14,618 bases of DNA from Chloroflexota bacterium (GTDB taxonomy: Bacteria > Chloroflexota > Dehalococcoidia > SZUA-161). This document shows, piece by piece, positions 12,962-14,618 of the stretch. The position numbers were made by a program, and so were the translations under genes. Within the stretch, counting starts at the first letter, position 1, and every line of letters begins with the position of its first letter. The stretch spans positions 1 to 14,618 of the forward strand of contig VGNW01000033.1 of the NCBI GenBank assembly GCA_016865955.1, given 5' to 3'. The notes under the pieces are model-generated. The model worked only from the letters and a program-made list of their open reading frames with translations, ran no database searches and was not told the DNA's origin.

Positions 12962-14618
12962 CTATCCCTCTTTAGCTTTGCGCTGCAGCTCGTAGAGCTT
13001 GGTGATGGCTTCCAGAGGGGTCATCGAGGATACATCCAGCTTGAGGATTTCGTCCGCAACGGGCGAACTCTGCCCGAATAACGGTATTTGCTCTATCGGG
13101 GCTTTACCTTTGCGGCGGGGTTGAGCTTTCTGCACGACCTTTATATCACCATTTTGTTCGAGTTCGCTGAGGACCTCCTCGGCGCGATGTATCACCGCAC
13201 GCGGCAATCCGGCAAGCTGCGCCACATGTATGCCGTAGCTCTTATCCGCGCCCCCGGGTATTATCTTGCGCAGAAATACCACCTTCCCACTTTCCTCCGA
13301 TACGGCGATGCTGAAGTTGCGTATGCGGGGCAGGAAGTTCGCCAGCTCCACCAGTTCATGGTAATGGGTGGCGAACAGCGTCTTGGCGCCCAGCCGGGGA
13401 TGGTTGTGGATATACTCCGCCACAGCCTGAGCTATGGAGAGGCCGTCGTAGGTCGAGGTGCCGCGTCCTATCTCGTCCAGAATAATCAGCGACTTTGAAG
13501 TAGCGTTGTTCAGTATGTTAGCGGTCTCCACCATCTCAATCATGAAGGTGGATTGCCCGGTGACCAGGTCATCCTGAAGCCCCACCCTGGTGAAGATACG
13601 GTCCACCAGACCTATGGTAGCCGAATCTGCGGGGACAAAGCTGCCTATCTGCGCCAGAAGCACGATGAGGGCAACCTGCCTCAGATAGGTGGACTTGCCC
13701 GACATATTGGGGCCGGTGAGAATGATAAGCTGGGCGTCTTTGTTCGAGAGATAGGTGTCGTTGGGCACGAAGCGCTCGTCCGTCAGAGCGCGCTCGACTA
13801 CAGGATGGCGCCCGTTGACGATTGTTATAGTGTCGTCGCCGGTCAGTTTGGGGCAGGCGTAGCCGTATCTCACTGCCACCTCGGCGAAGGCGGAGAGGAC
13901 ATCGATTTGAGCCAGAGCGGCAGCGATGCCCAGGATGCGCTCGGCGCAATCTCCCACCTGACGGCAGACCTGGCGGAAGAGCGTGCTTTCCAGGTCGGCT
14001 ATCCTGGTCTCGGCGTTGAGGATCAGCGACTCGTATTCTTTGAGCTGCGGGGTGAAATAGCGCTCCCCGTTCGCCAGCGTCTGCTTGCGGATATAGTCCT
14101 GGGGCACCCGGGGTAGGTGCGGGGTGGTGACCTCGATATAGTAACCGAAGATTTTGTTGTAGCCCACCTTGAGCGACTTTATCCCCGTCTTCTCGCGCTC
14201 GGTGCGCTCCAGTTCAGCGAGGTATTTCCGGGCATTCGAGGAAGCCGAGCGAAGCTCGTCCAGTTCCACAGAGAAGCCGCTCTTTATTACGTTGCCCTCC
14301 CCTACCGTTGGCGGAGGGTCATCGACGATTGCCTGAGAGATTAAGGCAACGACATCATCGCAGGGCTTGAGCTCCGAGGAAAGCCAGCCCAGAGCCCCGT
14401 CCGCTTCCATAATAGTTTTCAGGGCCGGCACATGCTCCAGACTGCGGCGCAGCGAGACCAGCTCTCGCGGAGTAGCTTGGCCCGCCCTGACGCGGTTTAT
14501 CAGCCGTTCCACATCGCTGAGCCTGCCGAGCAGGCTGATAACCTCGGCGCGCTGCGGCGACAGAAACCAGCTTACCGCCTGCTGCCTTTTATCCAGTTGC
14601 CCGATGTCGAGCAGCGGC
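12962..14618 (-). CDS. mutS: DNA mismatch repair protein MutS (C-terminal part, cut by window edge)
   Basis: The minus-strand frame stays open from the right edge (PLLDIGQLDKRQQAVSWFLS) to the stop at 12962, giving about 551 residues, roughly two thirds of a typical MutS of about 860. Visible parts, in order, are the core lever domain, the clamp region (GYNKIFGYYIEVT, YFTPQLKEYE) and the ATPase domain. Walker A is GPNMSGKSTYLRQ, about 302-314 of the visible chain. Downstream are the conserved STFMIEM and the Walker B/D-loop LIILDEIGRGTSTYDG, then FATHYHELVELA. The C-terminal tail (MTPLEAITKLYELQRKAKEG) is normal for MutS1. The protein recognises mismatches and loops after replication and recruits MutL. 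A valine codon (GTG) at 14512 is internal and not the start; the mismatch-recognition domain is outside the window. Confidence 0.95.
   Translation of the reverse strand, partial: PLLDIGQLDKRQQAVSWFLSPQRAEVISLLGRLSDVERLINRVRAGQATPRELVSLRRSLEHVPALKTIMEADGALGWLSSELKPCDDVVALISQAIVDDPPPTVGEGNVIKSGFSVELDELRSASSNARKYLAELERTEREKTGIKSLKVGYNKIFGYYIEVTTPHLPRVPQDYIRKQTLANGERYFTPQLKEYESLILNAETRIADLESTLFRQVCRQVGDCAERILGIAAALAQIDVLSAFAEVAVRYGYACPKLTGDDTITIVNGRHPVVERALTDERFVPNDTYLSNKDAQLIILTGPNMSGKSTYLRQVALIVLLAQIGSFVPADSATIGLVDRIFTRVGLQDDLVTGQSTFMIEMVETANILNNATSKSLIILDEIGRGTSTYDGLSIAQAVAEYIHNHPRLGAKTLFATHYHELVELANFLPRIRNFSIAVSEESGKVVFLRKIIPGGADKSYGIHVAQLAGLPRAVIHRAEEVLSELEQNGDIKVVQKAQPRRKGKAPIEQIPLFGQSSPVADEILKLDVSSMTPLEAITKLYELQRKAKEG

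Noticed and set aside
14510..14512. Start of a short 516-codon mutS at this GTG
   Set aside because: The frame stays open to the window edge and the upstream residues (PLLDIGQLDKRQQAVSWFL) are normal MutS core sequence, so the gene continues outside the window.

Overview
The window looks like chromosomal DNA from an anaerobic bacterium, most probably a member of the Dehalococcoidia (Chloroflexota). This is an inference from gene content, made without any database search. The supporting content is a large FAD/Fe-S/CCG oxidoreductase with a Met/Pro-rich tail, many iron-sulfur and Cys-rich proteins, lipoproteins with Thr/Pro linkers, and a leucine-rich-repeat surface protein on a Thr/Pro stalk. 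Promoters and Shine-Dalgarno sites are of ordinary bacterial sigma-70 type. I see no rRNA, tRNA, CRISPR array, transposase or prophage gene.

Region 1 (1-3972, minus strand) is a compact six-gene cluster. In transcription order it holds a Dph6-like PP-loop ATPase, a short QueG-like double [4Fe-4S] protein broken by a one-base frameshift, a four-helix membrane protein with two Cys clusters, a DUF3795 Cys-rich protein, an SplB-like radical SAM protein with a helix-hairpin-helix tail, and a membrane protein cut by the left window edge. Genes overlap by 4 to about 20 bases or are separated by 22 to 41 bases, so they are probably co-transcribed. The shared theme is thiol and iron-sulfur chemistry; the function is unknown.

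Region 2 (4145-5000, plus strand) holds a lipoprotein with two tandem copies of an NTF2-like domain, followed by a pair of strong palindromes.

Region 3 (5084-9386, minus strand) is a likely operon of an ArsR-type repressor, a 1028-residue FAD/Fe-S/CCG oxidoreductase and a lipoprotein glutaminyl cyclase. A consensus promoter precedes it, with a palindrome lying over the -10 and start site, which suggests autoregulation. A UbiE-like methyltransferase gene (9526-10206, minus) lies upstream under its own promoter.

Region 4 (10310-12181, plus strand) holds a small four-helix membrane protein with its own promoter and intrinsic terminator, then a secreted, membrane-anchored LRR protein.

Region 5 (12200-14618, minus strand) holds a VapBC-type toxin-antitoxin pair (AbrB-fold antitoxin, PIN toxin), a probable operator, and the C-terminal two thirds of mutS, which runs off the right edge.

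No stretch longer than about 170 bases lacks a gene. The largest gaps (3973-4144, 4943-5083, 9387-9525, 10207-10372, 10778-10915 and 12836-12961) hold the promoters, palindromes and terminator listed below.
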